From contig JAIQZO010000067.1 in NCBI GenBank assembly GCA_021777055.1, forward strand, positions 124,001 to 188,000: a DNA stretch of 64,000 nt, in the 5' to 3' direction. Under the pieces are notes generated by a model that had not been told where the DNA came from, did no database searches, and saw nothing but the letters and a program-made list of their open reading frames with translations. The DNA is from Candidatus Anammoxibacter sp. (GTDB lineage: Bacteria > Planctomycetota > Brocadiia > Brocadiales > Anammoxibacteraceae). The translations under genes and the position numbers were made by a program. Shown piece after piece: positions 17,803-27,068 of the stretch (the first letter of the stretch is position 1; every line of letters begins with the position of its first letter).

Positions 17803-19269
17803 TTAAAATGTAAAATCATTCATCTCTTTGTATTTTCGCATCTGAATCTCAAACACTTCACGTTCTGATTTACTTAGGGATACAATAAAATCCTTTAATC
17901 TGAAGTACGGTCTAAGTAGTAAAATCCGTATAAGATTTATTAATGGAAAGTTTGATTCAAACGCTTGTGTTGTCTTGAAAAATGTGGAATACTTTTTTTT
18001 GTATTTCCAGCGAAGGAATTGAAGTTCGTCAGAAGAGAGGTATTTCGTCTTTACATTTGCCCAGTAACCGTTATATCTTGATATATCATTTAAGTTTGTT
18101 ACGAGTCCTTCTTTTATCATCTCTTCCCTCATGATAGTTTTAGGGTATGGGGTAATGATCTGTTCTCCATAAAAATCAATATCAAGTTTATCAAAGAATT
18201 CATAGTTTTCCTCTATCTCTTTTACGTTATCTTCTGCATGTCCTAAAATCATTCCACCGACGATTAAGATGTCGTTCTTATGTAAAAGTTCTACAGCTTT
18301 TTTTGTCTTTTCAACAATGTCTCCTTTGCTCATCAGTTCTAAGTTCTTTTTAGAAACATTTTCAATTCCCAGAAATACAATTTTAAAACCTGCTTCGCTC
18401 ATTTTCTTTACAAGGCTTGGTGACGATGATATTCCGGTACTGCTAGCTTGTACTATGTAGTTTATTTCATTGTGACCAGCATCAATTATTGCCTGTGCCA
18501 GCTCCTCAAAACGTTTAATGTCTAGTGTTATATTGTCGTCAGCAAATGCAATATAACCTGCTCCCTGCTCCCTTGCATTTGAAATGTCTTTAATAATTCT
18601 TTCAATTTTATATTTTCTAAAAGAACGGCCATACATCCTGTTTATACTGCAAAATTTGCATGTCATGGTGCATCCTCTAGAAGATTCCACCATGTCAAGT
18701 TTCTTTCCATTAAATGTGTAGTTTTGCCAGATGCGAACTTTTCTATTAGGAAGCTTAATGTTTTCTAGATCTTCTAACGGTCTTTCTTCATTATGTTGAA
18801 ATAGTCCGTTGACCTTATAAGAGAGCCCTTTAATTCCAGTGACTTCACCTTTTTTGTCTAAAGTATCAACCAGCTCCTTAAATGTCATCTCGCCTTCACC
18901 TCTAATTACAAAGTCTAAATGTTCTCCGTCTTTGCCATCACAAATCTCTTCATACATTAGGGTTGAATGGTATCCGCCAAAGGCTATCTTAATATCAGGC
19001 TTAAGATATTTCACAAACTTTGCAATTTTCTTTGCAGTCTTAAACTGAAAACTCATTGAGCTTAATCCCACAAGCTCAGGGTTGTAATCTCTGATAACAT
19101 CTTCTAATGATTGTTTTAATGTTGATCTTTTTAAGATCAGATCAGCAATGTGCACGTCATGACCTTCAAGGTTTCCTGCAATATTTGACATGGCTAAGCT
19201 CGGGGCACGCCATGTCTTTTCTGTAAATTGCGGAACTGTATCAGGCATTGAAATCAATACAATTCTCAA
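17803..19269 (-). CDS. B12-binding-domain radical SAM protein (paralogue 1 of a tandem pair)
   Basis: 488 residues, clearly paralogous to its downstream neighbour along its whole length. The cobalamin-binding-type domain (VHIADLILKRSTLKQ, GLSSMSFQFKTAKKI) is followed by the radical SAM 4Fe-4S motif CTMTCKFC near residue 200 and the SAM-binding strands ADDNITLD and FLGIENVSKKN. A C-terminal ~100-residue helical region (LQFLRWKYKKKY) is shared by both. Tandem retention suggests two related steps or substrates. Upstream lies a decayed glycosyltransferase and then the phosphonate operon, all on this strand, so a role in lipid or glycan modification is possible but unproven. Confidence 0.88.
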   Translation of the reverse strand: MRIVLISMPDTVPQFTEKTWRAPSLAMSNIAGNLEGHDVHIADLILKRSTLKQSLEDVIRDYNPELVGLSSMSFQFKTAKKIAKFVKYLKPDIKIAFGGYHSTLMYEEICDGKDGEHLDFVIRGEGEMTFKELVDTLDKKGEVTGIKGLSYKVNGLFQHNEERPLEDLENIKLPNRKVRIWQNYTFNGKKLDMVESSRGCTMTCKFCSINRMYGRSFRKYKIERIIKDISNAREQGAGYIAFADDNITLDIKRFEELAQAIIDAGHNEINYIVQASSTGISSSPSLVKKMSEAGFKIVFLGIENVSKKNLELMSKGDIVEKTKKAVELLHKNDILIVGGMILGHAEDNVKEIEENYEFFDKLDIDFYGEQIITPYPKTIMREEMIKEGLVTNLNDISRYNGYWANVKTKYLSSDELQFLRWKYKKKYSTFFKTTQAFESNFPLINLIRILLLRPYFRLKDFIVSLSKSEREVFEIQMRKYKEMNDFTF

Positions 19270-19383
19270 CGAATGCTCCTTTTGTTATAAATCTTTCAAG
19301 ACAATATGTTCTCTGTATTGTTAAGTACATAGCATAAGGCCAAAGATAATATGCGTAGTAACTTAATTAATATGACTTTCTTA

Positions 19384-20157
19384 TCAATTTAGAGATCCGT
19401 TTGCAATATTCCGACCATTTGCTCTCTGGTTTTGGTAGATCTCTTTAATTCTATTTTTTAGACGTTCCTTAAATATTTGTTTGTAAAATGTAAGAGAGCT
19501 TTCCCTTGCGTTTTTCGAATCAAAATTTGTTACAACTTTTTCGAACTCTTTTACGGTTTTTTTTGTTGGTTCTACTTTTTGATTGTAAAAGATTTGCAGT
19601 CAACTGAGGGGTAGATTACCTTTGCCATTAGTCTATAATATTTTTGTATTTGGCTTAAAATGAAGTTGGAGACGGCAATAAAATACTCTACCCGCATACT
19701 GGATGTGACGTCCCACGTACGAAAATAGTTTTCAAGAAAAGCACGGTTTTTTTCTGAAATAAAACCTTGTTTGTTTTCATTAAAGTATGCGAAATACATG
19801 TCCCATATCCAGCGCATTGAACTAAAATAATAGCAAATATGTGTAGATGATAGGCTGGTAATAACACCTTTAGCAATACAGTGGTTTAAGCTTACAATGA
19901 GGTTGTATCCGTTTAAATTAAAAGATTCGCTAGCCGAAGGGGAAAACGGTAAGTAGTGACGTTACCCGAGTAAAAAATGAAGATTCTGTATAAAATGATG
20001 TCTTTATTTCCATTTCCTTTTTTGACAGACAAACTGAACCTATATTGTGTAGCAATGTATATATATATCTGCTACGGGTATATTCCGCAAAGGGCTTCCA
20101 TACAATTTCACTGCTGCGCATACTTGTTAACCACTCTTGAATTAAAGTCACTCTCAA
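19384..20157 (-). pseudogene. Decayed GT4-family glycosyltransferase
   Basis: Three pieces in order match one GT-B glycosyltransferase. The N-terminus (MRVTLIQEWLTSMRSSE...YIYTLLHN) starts at 20157. After a frameshift near 19955 comes the middle (GYNLIVSLNHCIAKGV, THICYYFSSMRWIWDMYF, VEYFIAVSNFIL, AKVIYPSVD) to a stop at 19572. The C-terminal tail (EFEKVVTNFDSKNARES...IFKERLKNRI) then sits in another frame and ends at 19384. The nucleotide-sugar-binding middle, about 200 residues in intact relatives, is missing. It is not functional. Confidence 0.82.
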
Positions 20158-20342
20158 GCTTTTTCTCTCTTGTATGGTAATTCTGAAATATCTCTTATCA
20201 TTTCCAGTTTTAGACCATTTGCATTTCTACCTTATAATTAATAAGTATTCAAGGTTAACATATAATTACACTTTTCTCCCTTTTTGTCAATAGATGAATT
20301 GTAGATTGTGTAGTGTGGAATTAACCTTTTCTAATTCAGCTT

Positions 20343-20924
20343 TTACTTCACCTTATCCCTGGGGATAAGGTGAAGCCATCTGGTAAACTCTTTGGCAACT
20401 TGTTCAGATTCGATCAATACAGACGCTTCATTGTTCTTGTTTAAAGCACTATAGGTCCAATTTGTACTCCCGACTATTGTTATATAGTTATCAACAACAA
20501 TAATTTTGTTATGAGTTATCTGCTTTTTATCATCATAATATACAGGGACGTTGGCTTTTAGTAATAGGCGGTACGCTTCACTGCTTTTTCTTTCAATATG
20601 GCCTTTGTATTTCCCCTTTGCCCAGAAGTTTATATTCTGGTCCAGTATTACCTTGACATCAACGCCTCTCTTATGTGCATTTATCAGATCACGGACTAAT
20701 GTTTTAGTATACCCTGATTCACGGTTTTTCGGCAGCTTTGCCAGGTACATTACGCAGAATATGGACCTTTGTGCATTTCTTAGGACTTTATGTACCTTTG
20801 AGAAATATTGATCATTAATTAATGGGACTACGTTGTCTGCAGGAAGTGCGTAACATTGATGTAAATAATAAAATGGCAAAGAACAAATAAATAAAATGCT
20901 AATAATGAGAGCTTTTTTTGTCAT
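20343..20924 (-). CDS. Exported phospholipase-D-superfamily protein with one HKD motif
   Basis: 193 residues with a signal peptide (hydrophobic to about residue 25, ending near CYALPAD). One HKD motif, HNKIIVVDNYITIVGSTNW (about residues 140-158), gives the H-x-K-x4-D...G-S-x-N signature. This size and single motif match the Nuc/minimal-PLD group, which dimerises to form one active site and cleaves phosphodiester bonds in DNA or lipids. It starts only 5 bases after mtaB on the same strand and so is probably cotranscribed with the phosphonate/lipid genes. A lipid substrate is conceivable but cannot be told from a nuclease here. Confidence 0.85.
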   Translation of the reverse strand: MTKKALIISILFICSLPFYYLHQCYALPADNVVPLINDQYFSKVHKVLRNAQRSIFCVMYLAKLPKNRESGYTKTLVRDLINAHKRGVDVKVILDQNINFWAKGKYKGHIERKSSEAYRLLLKANVPVYYDDKKQITHNKIIVVDNYITIVGSTNWTYSALNKNNEASVLIESEQVAKEFTRWLHLIPRDKVK

Positions 20925-20929
20925 TCTAC

Positions 20930-22228
20930 TTAAGTAAGCGTGCCTACTATATGATTGTTCTCAATACGATTAGCGTAAATAGTAATGATTTTATTCATTT
21001 TCTCTCTACCGCCTTTAAAAAACACTTTTATGTAGCGTTCAGTATACCCACATAATAAACCAGTTTCCTTGTCAACGCTTGATTCCACCAGTACATCCAG
21101 TTTTTTATCTATAAAATTTTGTTTATAACGCTTTGATAACTCGTCCCCAAGGGAATTCAGTGCAATCTTTCTCCTGGTAATAGTACTCGAATCACAATGA
21201 TTATCCATCTTTGCTGCTGCGGTTCCTTTACGTTTACTGAATGGAAATATGTGAATTTTGCTAAAACCTGCTTTTTGGCAGGTAGAGATTGTGTTCTCAA
21301 AGTGTTCATCTTTCTCGCCTGGAAATCCAACTATAACATCTGTTGTAAATGACGGTAGTTTTATCTTTCTTCTAATACTATCTAAAAGAGATATATATTG
21401 CTCCGATGTATACTTCCGGTTCATTCTCTTCAATATATAGTTGTCGCCGCTTTGAAGAGGTAGATGGAAATGGGGGCATATTTTCTCTGAATCAGCAATT
21501 ACGGAAACCAAATCGTCTGTAATTTCATAAGCTTCAATAGAACTTATCCTTATTCTTTTTAAACCATGAATTGCCTCAAGCCGCTTAAGTACTTCAACAA
21601 GTGTGTTAGACTGTCTACCAGAATCAACATCAGTTCCGTAAGCCCCGAGATGAATACCGGTAAGCACTATTTCCGGATATCCATTTGATGTCAGGCGTTC
21701 TGCTTCCCATATGACGTCATCAATTGGCCGGCTCTTAACACTTCCCCTAACATATGGAACGATACAATAGCTGCACCAATTGTCACACCCGTCTTCAATC
21801 TTAAGGAATGCCCTGGTATGCCCCTCAAACCTGCTAATCTTTAATCCGAAAACGGAACTATGTCTATGATCACCATCTTCCTTTTGGTTGTTTTCTATCA
21901 GATCTATAATTTCAGCCTTACTATTGTGACCAATAATTACGGTCTTCTCTGGGGTAATATTGTTTAATTCCTCTTTATAGGCGTCAGCGTAACAACCGGT
22001 TACTGCGATTATTGATTCTGGATTACCCATTCGCAACCTTCTTATGTACTGTCTTGACTTTTTGTCACTAGTTTCAGTAACCGTGCAAGTGTTAACTACA
22101 TATAAATCAGCTTTTTCTTCGGCCTTTACCACCATATAGCCTTTTTTCTGCACTGCTTCTCTGATGGCCTGTGTTTCGTACTGATTTACCTTGCATCCCA
22201 GTGTAATAAATGCGCATTTTTTCATCAT
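20930..22228 (-). CDS. mtaB: tRNA t6A37 methylthiotransferase MtaB
   Basis: 432 residues, full length, with the three methylthiotransferase parts. The N-terminal UPF0004 domain has cysteines in TLGCKVNQYE, VNTCTVTE and VTGCYAD. The radical SAM motif CDNWCSYCIVPYVRG lies near residue 145. A C-terminal TRAM-like region follows. MtaB converts t6A37 to ms2t6A37 in tRNAs that read ANN codons; KVNQYE and CTVTETSDKKS distinguish it from MiaB and RimO. Its start overlaps the stop of the upstream flippase-like gene by four bases (ATGA), so it is translationally coupled to the lipid operon although functionally unrelated. Confidence 0.94.
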   Translation of the reverse strand: MMKKCAFITLGCKVNQYETQAIREAVQKKGYMVVKAEEKADLYVVNTCTVTETSDKKSRQYIRRLRMGNPESIIAVTGCYADAYKEELNNITPEKTVIIGHNSKAEIIDLIENNQKEDGDHRHSSVFGLKISRFEGHTRAFLKIEDGCDNWCSYCIVPYVRGSVKSRPIDDVIWEAERLTSNGYPEIVLTGIHLGAYGTDVDSGRQSNTLVEVLKRLEAIHGLKRIRISSIEAYEITDDLVSVIADSEKICPHFHLPLQSGDNYILKRMNRKYTSEQYISLLDSIRRKIKLPSFTTDVIVGFPGEKDEHFENTISTCQKAGFSKIHIFPFSKRKGTAAAKMDNHCDSSTITRRKIALNSLGDELSKRYKQNFIDKKLDVLVESSVDKETGLLCGYTERYIKVFFKGGREKMNKIITIYANRIENNHIVGTLT

Positions 22229-23253
22229 TGTTCGGCAAGTGGTAACCCTTCTGCCCCCTTTATTTCTTCCATATTAACCTTATTTTTATTCCAGCCATAA
22301 AGCATCAGGATAACTAATCCCATACCCGCCCATATAAGTTCACGTAAGCGCCTGAATATGCTATAAGCCATCCCTGACTCCGCGCTTAGCCCAAGTGATG
22401 TGAATATCAGTATGCCCCCGCCCTCCACAACGCCAAGGCTGCCAGGAATAAAGAAGGAACAACTTTTTACCAACTGAACAATTGATTCAATGGTTAGAGC
22501 TTGCAAGAAAGTTATCTCATAACCCATTAAATAGAGGATTGTGTAGACTTCTATAAGGCCGGCCATCCATGCAAGGAAATAATACATTAGGGAGAGGTAA
22601 AATCTTTTCTTCCTGTATCGATAAAAATATCTTATCTTTCCATCTAACGATTCGATCTTTTCCTTATTCTTTATCAAGAAATCAAATTTAAAATTAAATC
22701 TGTGGAGTAGATTTGATATTGATGTGAAGAGGCCTTTTCTTTGCCAGACAAAAAAACCGTATACCAATGGTATTGAAGTGACAACTGCGATAGTGACGGT
22801 TAATATCAGGTAGCTGTTTGGAGAGAAATAGTTTGTTGCCGCTACTATGCCGCATATAAGGAAAACAACCTGTGCCATTGTCATCACAGTTTTACCTACA
22901 ACGACAGATGCCAGGCCATCTTGAAGGGGGACATCGTACCGACGTAAGATATAAGCCTTTACAGGCTCTCCTCCTACATATGCTGTAGGTGTTAACACGT
23001 TTATTGCCTCTCCCGCCCACCTTACAGGAAAGATGTATTTCAGTTTTATCCCTTCAAGCCAATGATTAAAAGAAAATTGCCATCCAAGAGTATCAAGAAA
23101 TGAGACTAAGATAAAAGGTATGAAAATAATGGGAAATTTGTAACCCATTAACAACAGATTACTATAAATATTGTCCAGCCCGATCTTGTATATAAGAAAA
23201 GCGAACAACAAAATTCCTATACTAAAGAACAGAATCTTTAATTTTTTGACCAT
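22225..23253 (-). CDS. Flippase-like integral membrane protein (LPG-synthase transmembrane / UPF0104 family)
   Basis: 342 residues with about eight membrane helices. Family marks include GGEPVKAYILRRYDVPLQDGLASVVVGKT (residues ~90-118) and GSLGVVEGGGILIFTSLG (~275-292). This fold corresponds to the membrane (flippase-like) half of MprF and to stand-alone proteins near lipid or hopanoid genes. It overlaps the CDP-alcohol transferase gene by 16 bases and mtaB by 4 bases, so the three are coupled. Context suggests it handles or flips the lipid made by the neighbouring transferase; that is inference. Confidence 0.88.
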   Translation of the reverse strand: MVKKLKILFFSIGILLFAFLIYKIGLDNIYSNLLLMGYKFPIIFIPFILVSFLDTLGWQFSFNHWLEGIKLKYIFPVRWAGEAINVLTPTAYVGGEPVKAYILRRYDVPLQDGLASVVVGKTVMTMAQVVFLICGIVAATNYFSPNSYLILTVTIAVVTSIPLVYGFFVWQRKGLFTSISNLLHRFNFKFDFLIKNKEKIESLDGKIRYFYRYRKKRFYLSLMYYFLAWMAGLIEVYTILYLMGYEITFLQALTIESIVQLVKSCSFFIPGSLGVVEGGGILIFTSLGLSAESGMAYSIFRRLRELIWAGMGLVILMLYGWNKNKVNMEEIKGAEGLPLAEQ

Positions 23254-23951
23254 CTCTTTTTGTATACTGCAACAAGTATAAGAATGCAGTGCACTTGTAC
23301 TCCTATCGCAGCTATTATCAATAATAGATGCAGCATTCCGATAAATGCACTTAAAAGGAAATAAAAGCTGAGGTTCTTATTCAAAGTACCATCAACAAAT
23401 GCATCTAATTTTGTTGGCTCTTTACCATTTTCTGTTATGGCAAAACATAATGAATCCTTATCACTATCCCTTTTTACTGCATTGTAAAACACCAAAAGAC
23501 TTGAAACCAAAATTCCGCAACCAGCCATCGCTCCCCACACAATGTAAGATGGTTCATTCAAATAAGTGGAAATACCTATTCCGGAAGAAATAACAACTGT
23601 GGTTGAAACTATAGCATCTGTAGTTACGTCAAGCCAGAAGCCAAACCTTGATGATTGATTCTTTTGCCTGGCAATTTCTCCGTCACAGTGATCTACGATT
23701 GTATTCACTTGAAAAATAACGGCACCTATTAGAATATTATAATAACTGCCTTTCATGAAAAAGAATATTGAGGATAGACCTATAAATGCATTAAAGATTG
23801 TGACCTGATTTGCGGAAACAGGAGTTCTAATAAGAAGTGCAGTAATAAATGATGATATCTTTCTGTTAAGATATTTATCTATAAATCCGTCATTTGGTAT
23901 ACTTTTTCTCTTATTTGTTACCGATTCCGCAGAAATCGTACTATTTAACAT
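23238..23951 (-). CDS. CDP-alcohol phosphotransferase (predicted phosphonolipid headgroup transferase)
   Basis: Start chosen at the ATG 23951 (MLNSTISAES); an upstream TTG at 23996 would add 15 residues. The complete family motif D-x2-D-G-x2-A-R-x8-G-x3-D-x3-D is present (VDHCDGEIARQKNQSSRFG, then FWLDVTTDA), with about six membrane helices. Such enzymes displace CMP from a CDP- or CMP-activated headgroup or lipid onto an alcohol. The operon encodes enzymes making and CMP-activating 2-aminoethylphosphonate, so the likely reaction is CMP-AEP plus a lipid hydroxyl (diacylglycerol, ceramide or another lipid alcohol). The acceptor is not determined by sequence. Confidence 0.88.
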   Translation of the reverse strand: MLNSTISAESVTNKRKSIPNDGFIDKYLNRKISSFITALLIRTPVSANQVTIFNAFIGLSSIFFFMKGSYYNILIGAVIFQVNTIVDHCDGEIARQKNQSSRFGFWLDVTTDAIVSTTVVISSGIGISTYLNEPSYIVWGAMAGCGILVSSLLVFYNAVKRDSDKDSLCFAITENGKEPTKLDAFVDGTLNKNLSFYFLLSAFIGMLHLLLIIAAIGVQVHCILILVAVYKKRWSKN

Positions 23952-24025
23952 ATGCAAATTGCACCAAAGTGCGACAGGAAAAACATTAATGAACAAAAAA
24001 CATTTCGAACATGGATATCCGAAAA

Positions 24026-24754
24026 CTACATTTTAAAACTTTCTTTCATTATCTCTTCTGCTTTCTTCGCGTCTTCCGGGAAATCTATCTCTATCCACGC
24101 CATACCGTCAACCGTTTCATAACCAACTGAGCTCTGTTTAAGGATATTATCATATATCTCTTCATGCTCGCAGTTATCTATACCCCTGTCAATTGCCCTA
24201 GACAAGGCCTCTGCAAGTAAACTGGCATCTTCCCCTGCTAATTTCAAGAAACCGACAGCTTCTCCTGTCAAGTCAAATTGGCCATTAAGCGGCTTCTTGG
24301 AAATCGTCAAAACCCTTTCATTCAAGATGCCTAATTTCTGTTCCTCTCCAGTGTCTTCAAAATCACTATCCATGAGAAAGCAGCTTTTCTTGGGAGAAAC
24401 AATCAATTTCTCAAGGAGCTTTCTGTTGTAAACGACATCAGCATCCATAATAATTACATCATCATTCAGTTCCTCTTTTGCGGTCCACAAAGAGAGAATG
24501 CTACCAATCTTATAGTTATCATTAACTATATATTTTATCTTAGTGTCTGGCTCTACCCATTCTAACTCATCATATATCTTCTCTTTTTTATAACCAACAA
24601 CCAGTATAATATCTTTAATTCCATATGCTAATAAATCTTCAACAAGGCGGTTAATAATAGATTTACCGCTTATTTTAAGAAGACATTTGGGGCTATCGTC
24701 TATAAATTGGCCCATCCTTTTTCCCACACCTGCAGCCAGAATAATTGCTTTCAT
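24026..24754 (-). CDS. Nucleotidyltransferase, predicted CTP:phosphonate cytidylyltransferase (PntC-type)
   Basis: The ATG at 24754 is chosen because the family N-terminus MKAIILAAGVGKRMG begins there; the 20 residues before it are hydrophobic and unlikely to be translated. The protein (242 aa) has the canonical signature LAAGVGKRM...DSPKCLLKI and the metal-binding MDADVVY. Relatives activate phosphocholine or, in phosphonate clusters, 2-aminoethylphosphonate to the CMP-linked form (PntC). It follows the aminotransferase by 100 bases. A second, less canonical nucleotidyltransferase is fused to PEP mutase at 30107-31762, so the operon has two candidate activators. Confidence 0.85.
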   Translation of the reverse strand: MKAIILAAGVGKRMGQFIDDSPKCLLKISGKSIINRLVEDLLAYGIKDIILVVGYKKEKIYDELEWVEPDTKIKYIVNDNYKIGSILSLWTAKEELNDDVIIMDADVVYNRKLLEKLIVSPKKSCFLMDSDFEDTGEEQKLGILNERVLTISKKPLNGQFDLTGEAVGFLKLAGEDASLLAEALSRAIDRGIDNCEHEEIYDNILKQSSVGYETVDGMAWIEIDFPEDAKKAEEIMKESFKM

Positions 24755-24853
24755 CTCACACTTATTTCCAAAAAAATATGTTATCAAACAGAGCCAGATT
24801 AATAAAAGCAACAAGCTGGTCTGTTCTAATCTAAAATTCCTTAATCATACATT

Positions 24854-25933
24854 TTATAATATCTCTTTAAGTGCAGAAAGAAAGCCTTTGTAATCTTCCA
24901 TTGAGTGGTCACCCATATTAGAAACTCGAAATACCTTATCTTTCAGTTCACCTTGACCTGCATAAATTATGTAGCCATGCTTCTTTAGCTCTCCATGTAT
25001 ATCCTTATATGTAAATCCATTCGGAAGATATACAGACGTAATGGAATTGGAGCAAACATCTTCAGGAAGCAAAAGCTTTAACCCCAAATCTTTAATACCG
25101 GCCCGCAAGAAATGTGCTCGTTCTTTATATGTTTTTACCCTATTATCATAACCTTCATCTGTTAGTTCATCAAGGGCCTCGTCAAATGCATACATTATTT
25201 GAACAGATGGAGTGAAAGGTACCTTGGCGCAAAAGTTGTCATCAACATAGTTTCCTAAATCAAGAAACCCTGATCGTGGAGTAATCTGTTTCATCTGGTT
25301 AAAGAGCTCTTTCTTAAAAATAACAAAAGAAATTCCAGGAAAGCTGTGAAGACACTTATTTGTCGTTCCAATGCATACATCGATATTATTTTTATAAAAA
25401 TCTACATTCTCCGCACCCAGACTGCTAACCGTATCAACAAAGAATATCTTCCCATACTCTTTGCACAACTTTCCAATATCCTCTATTTCGTTTAAAATCC
25501 CTGTTGTTGTTTCGTGATGAATAACAGAGACGGTTTCTATATTTTTTTCTCTATCAAGGATTGCCTTTATTCTATTAATGTCAGGCGGGGAACCCCATTG
25601 GTATTCATCTTTAATAGTCTTTATTTTAAAAATTTCTGCTGCGTCAGCCATACGTTCACCATAAACGCCATTACATATGATAAGCATATCTTTGTCTTCT
25701 GGCATTATTGATGCGATCGCTGCTTCTTGTGCCGCAGTACCACAACCGGTAAAGATCGCAACTGTATAGTCTTTTTCAATGCTGAAAACTCGTAAAAGTT
25801 TGCTCCTGATACCTTCAAGCAAGTTGACAAACTCATCTTCCCTGTGACAAATATCGTCTCTAAGCAATGCGTTGCGTACCCTTGATGTCACATTAACAGG
25901 ACCGGGGTTTAACAAAATATTTTTTTTTCCCAT
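24854..25933 (-). CDS. 2-aminoethylphosphonate aminotransferase-type class V PLP enzyme
   Basis: 359 residues, full length. LLNPGPVNVTSRVRNALL and ICHREDEF at the N-terminus, FTGCGTAAQEAAIASI, HHETTTGILNEIEDIG and FVDTVSSLGAE match 2-AEP transaminase (PhnW) and its anabolic relatives; the PLP lysine is in TTNKCLHSFPG (about residue 195). Within a pathway that makes phosphonoacetaldehyde it should run in the biosynthetic direction, giving 2-aminoethylphosphonate. No phosphonatase (PhnX), the usual degradation partner, is nearby, which also favours biosynthesis. Confidence 0.9.
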   Translation of the reverse strand: MGKKNILLNPGPVNVTSRVRNALLRDDICHREDEFVNLLEGIRSKLLRVFSIEKDYTVAIFTGCGTAAQEAAIASIMPEDKDMLIICNGVYGERMADAAEIFKIKTIKDEYQWGSPPDINRIKAILDREKNIETVSVIHHETTTGILNEIEDIGKLCKEYGKIFFVDTVSSLGAENVDFYKNNIDVCIGTTNKCLHSFPGISFVIFKKELFNQMKQITPRSGFLDLGNYVDDNFCAKVPFTPSVQIMYAFDEALDELTDEGYDNRVKTYKERAHFLRAGIKDLGLKLLLPEDVCSNSITSVYLPNGFTYKDIHGELKKHGYIIYAGQGELKDKVFRVSNMGDHSMEDYKGFLSALKEIL

Positions 25934-26042
25934 AACGTTCTATAACAATATCAGAAAACTGATCGAAAAATGTTTAATAAACTGAACATACTTGCCAATA
26001 ATTATTGGTTATCACCAAAACCATATTAATCTCTATTTGTAT

Positions 26043-27029
26043 TTATTTATAACCCCAGAGTTTTAATAAATCCCCATTGTCGCTCTTGGAATAGTGCCAA
26101 TATTTTATTAATGTGTCAATGGCATCAGATGTACGCTCAATATTGCTCTCTTCATTGGGAAAATCACCCCAACCGTCTTCATTTTTAACTGAAATAACCC
26201 ATTTTAAACCACGTTGAATGATGTTGTCCATCTTTGTGCGGTCTAGGCCCTCCAGCATTACCGTTGACAACATTAATGTCCTTAGGGTATCACAAGTGTG
26301 GTCCACATCATTAACGTCCCATGCTCCATTCTCTTCCTGCAAATCAATAAGCCTGTTAACGGCACTCTTATAGACGTTATCTGGAACCTTCTTTGTTATT
26401 AATAAATCTGGTAGCAATGAGTCCTGAATAATATGTGCGGTCAAACATACACATGATTTATAAAATTTATCATCACTCCAACCGCCATCCGCGCCCTGGT
26501 TTTTTAATAAGAACTCTATTCCTTTTGATAAAGGATTAGAGGCTAAATCCTGCAGGGATTTGTTTGCCAATGTATATATCAAGGAAAGAAATTGTACCGG
26601 GTGACTAACTGCATCAATGTCAGCCCATGAAGGATCTTGCCACAATCCGTCTTCTTTCTGATTATTGGTAAGGTAGTTTGTAAACTTTCTTAATGAATCG
26701 TCAATTACACTATCACGGAGTATTTGATTAACCCTTATGAGCATTATGGCACAAAAAGTACCCCCCCAGACCTCACTCTTCTTACTTGTGGAGTATGGCG
26801 CCCATCCTCCGTCATCATTTTGAAACTTTGTCAATGCTAGAAAATCATCCCTGTATTTGTCTGCTTTATCCACATGTAGGATAACCCTTAAAATATGTGC
26901 AACAACTTCAAGTTCTTGATCTCCTTTTAGTAAACTCCACTGATCGCTTTTAGAGAACAGACTTTCAGACTCCATATCTATTAATTCTTTTATACTATTC
27001 CTGTCTATTAAACCTTGGACTTCCGCCAT
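26043..27029 (-). CDS. Half-size squalene-cyclase/prenyltransferase-like alpha-barrel protein
   Basis: 328 residues with at least four QW-type repeats (QNDDGGW, QKEDGLW, QGADGGW, QEENGAW) spaced as in alpha/alpha-toroid domains of squalene-hopene cyclase, which has two such domains in ~630 residues; this is one domain. A motif DVDHTCDTLRTL near residue 240 aligns with the class II cyclase DxDDTA motif, keeping the middle (catalytic) aspartate but with His for the last Asp. No signal peptide. It sits between the decarboxylase and aminotransferase genes of the phosphonate operon. It could be a terpene-cyclising or lipid-binding protein; function unproven. Confidence 0.78.
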   Translation of the reverse strand: MAEVQGLIDRNSIKELIDMESESLFSKSDQWSLLKGDQELEVVAHILRVILHVDKADKYRDDFLALTKFQNDDGGWAPYSTSKKSEVWGGTFCAIMLIRVNQILRDSVIDDSLRKFTNYLTNNQKEDGLWQDPSWADIDAVSHPVQFLSLIYTLANKSLQDLASNPLSKGIEFLLKNQGADGGWSDDKFYKSCVCLTAHIIQDSLLPDLLITKKVPDNVYKSAVNRLIDLQEENGAWDVNDVDHTCDTLRTLMLSTVMLEGLDRTKMDNIIQRGLKWVISVKNEDGWGDFPNEESNIERTSDAIDTLIKYWHYSKSDNGDLLKLWGYK

Positions 27030-27068
27030 AACTACCTCACTAAAAAAAAACAGATAAATTTCTATAAA

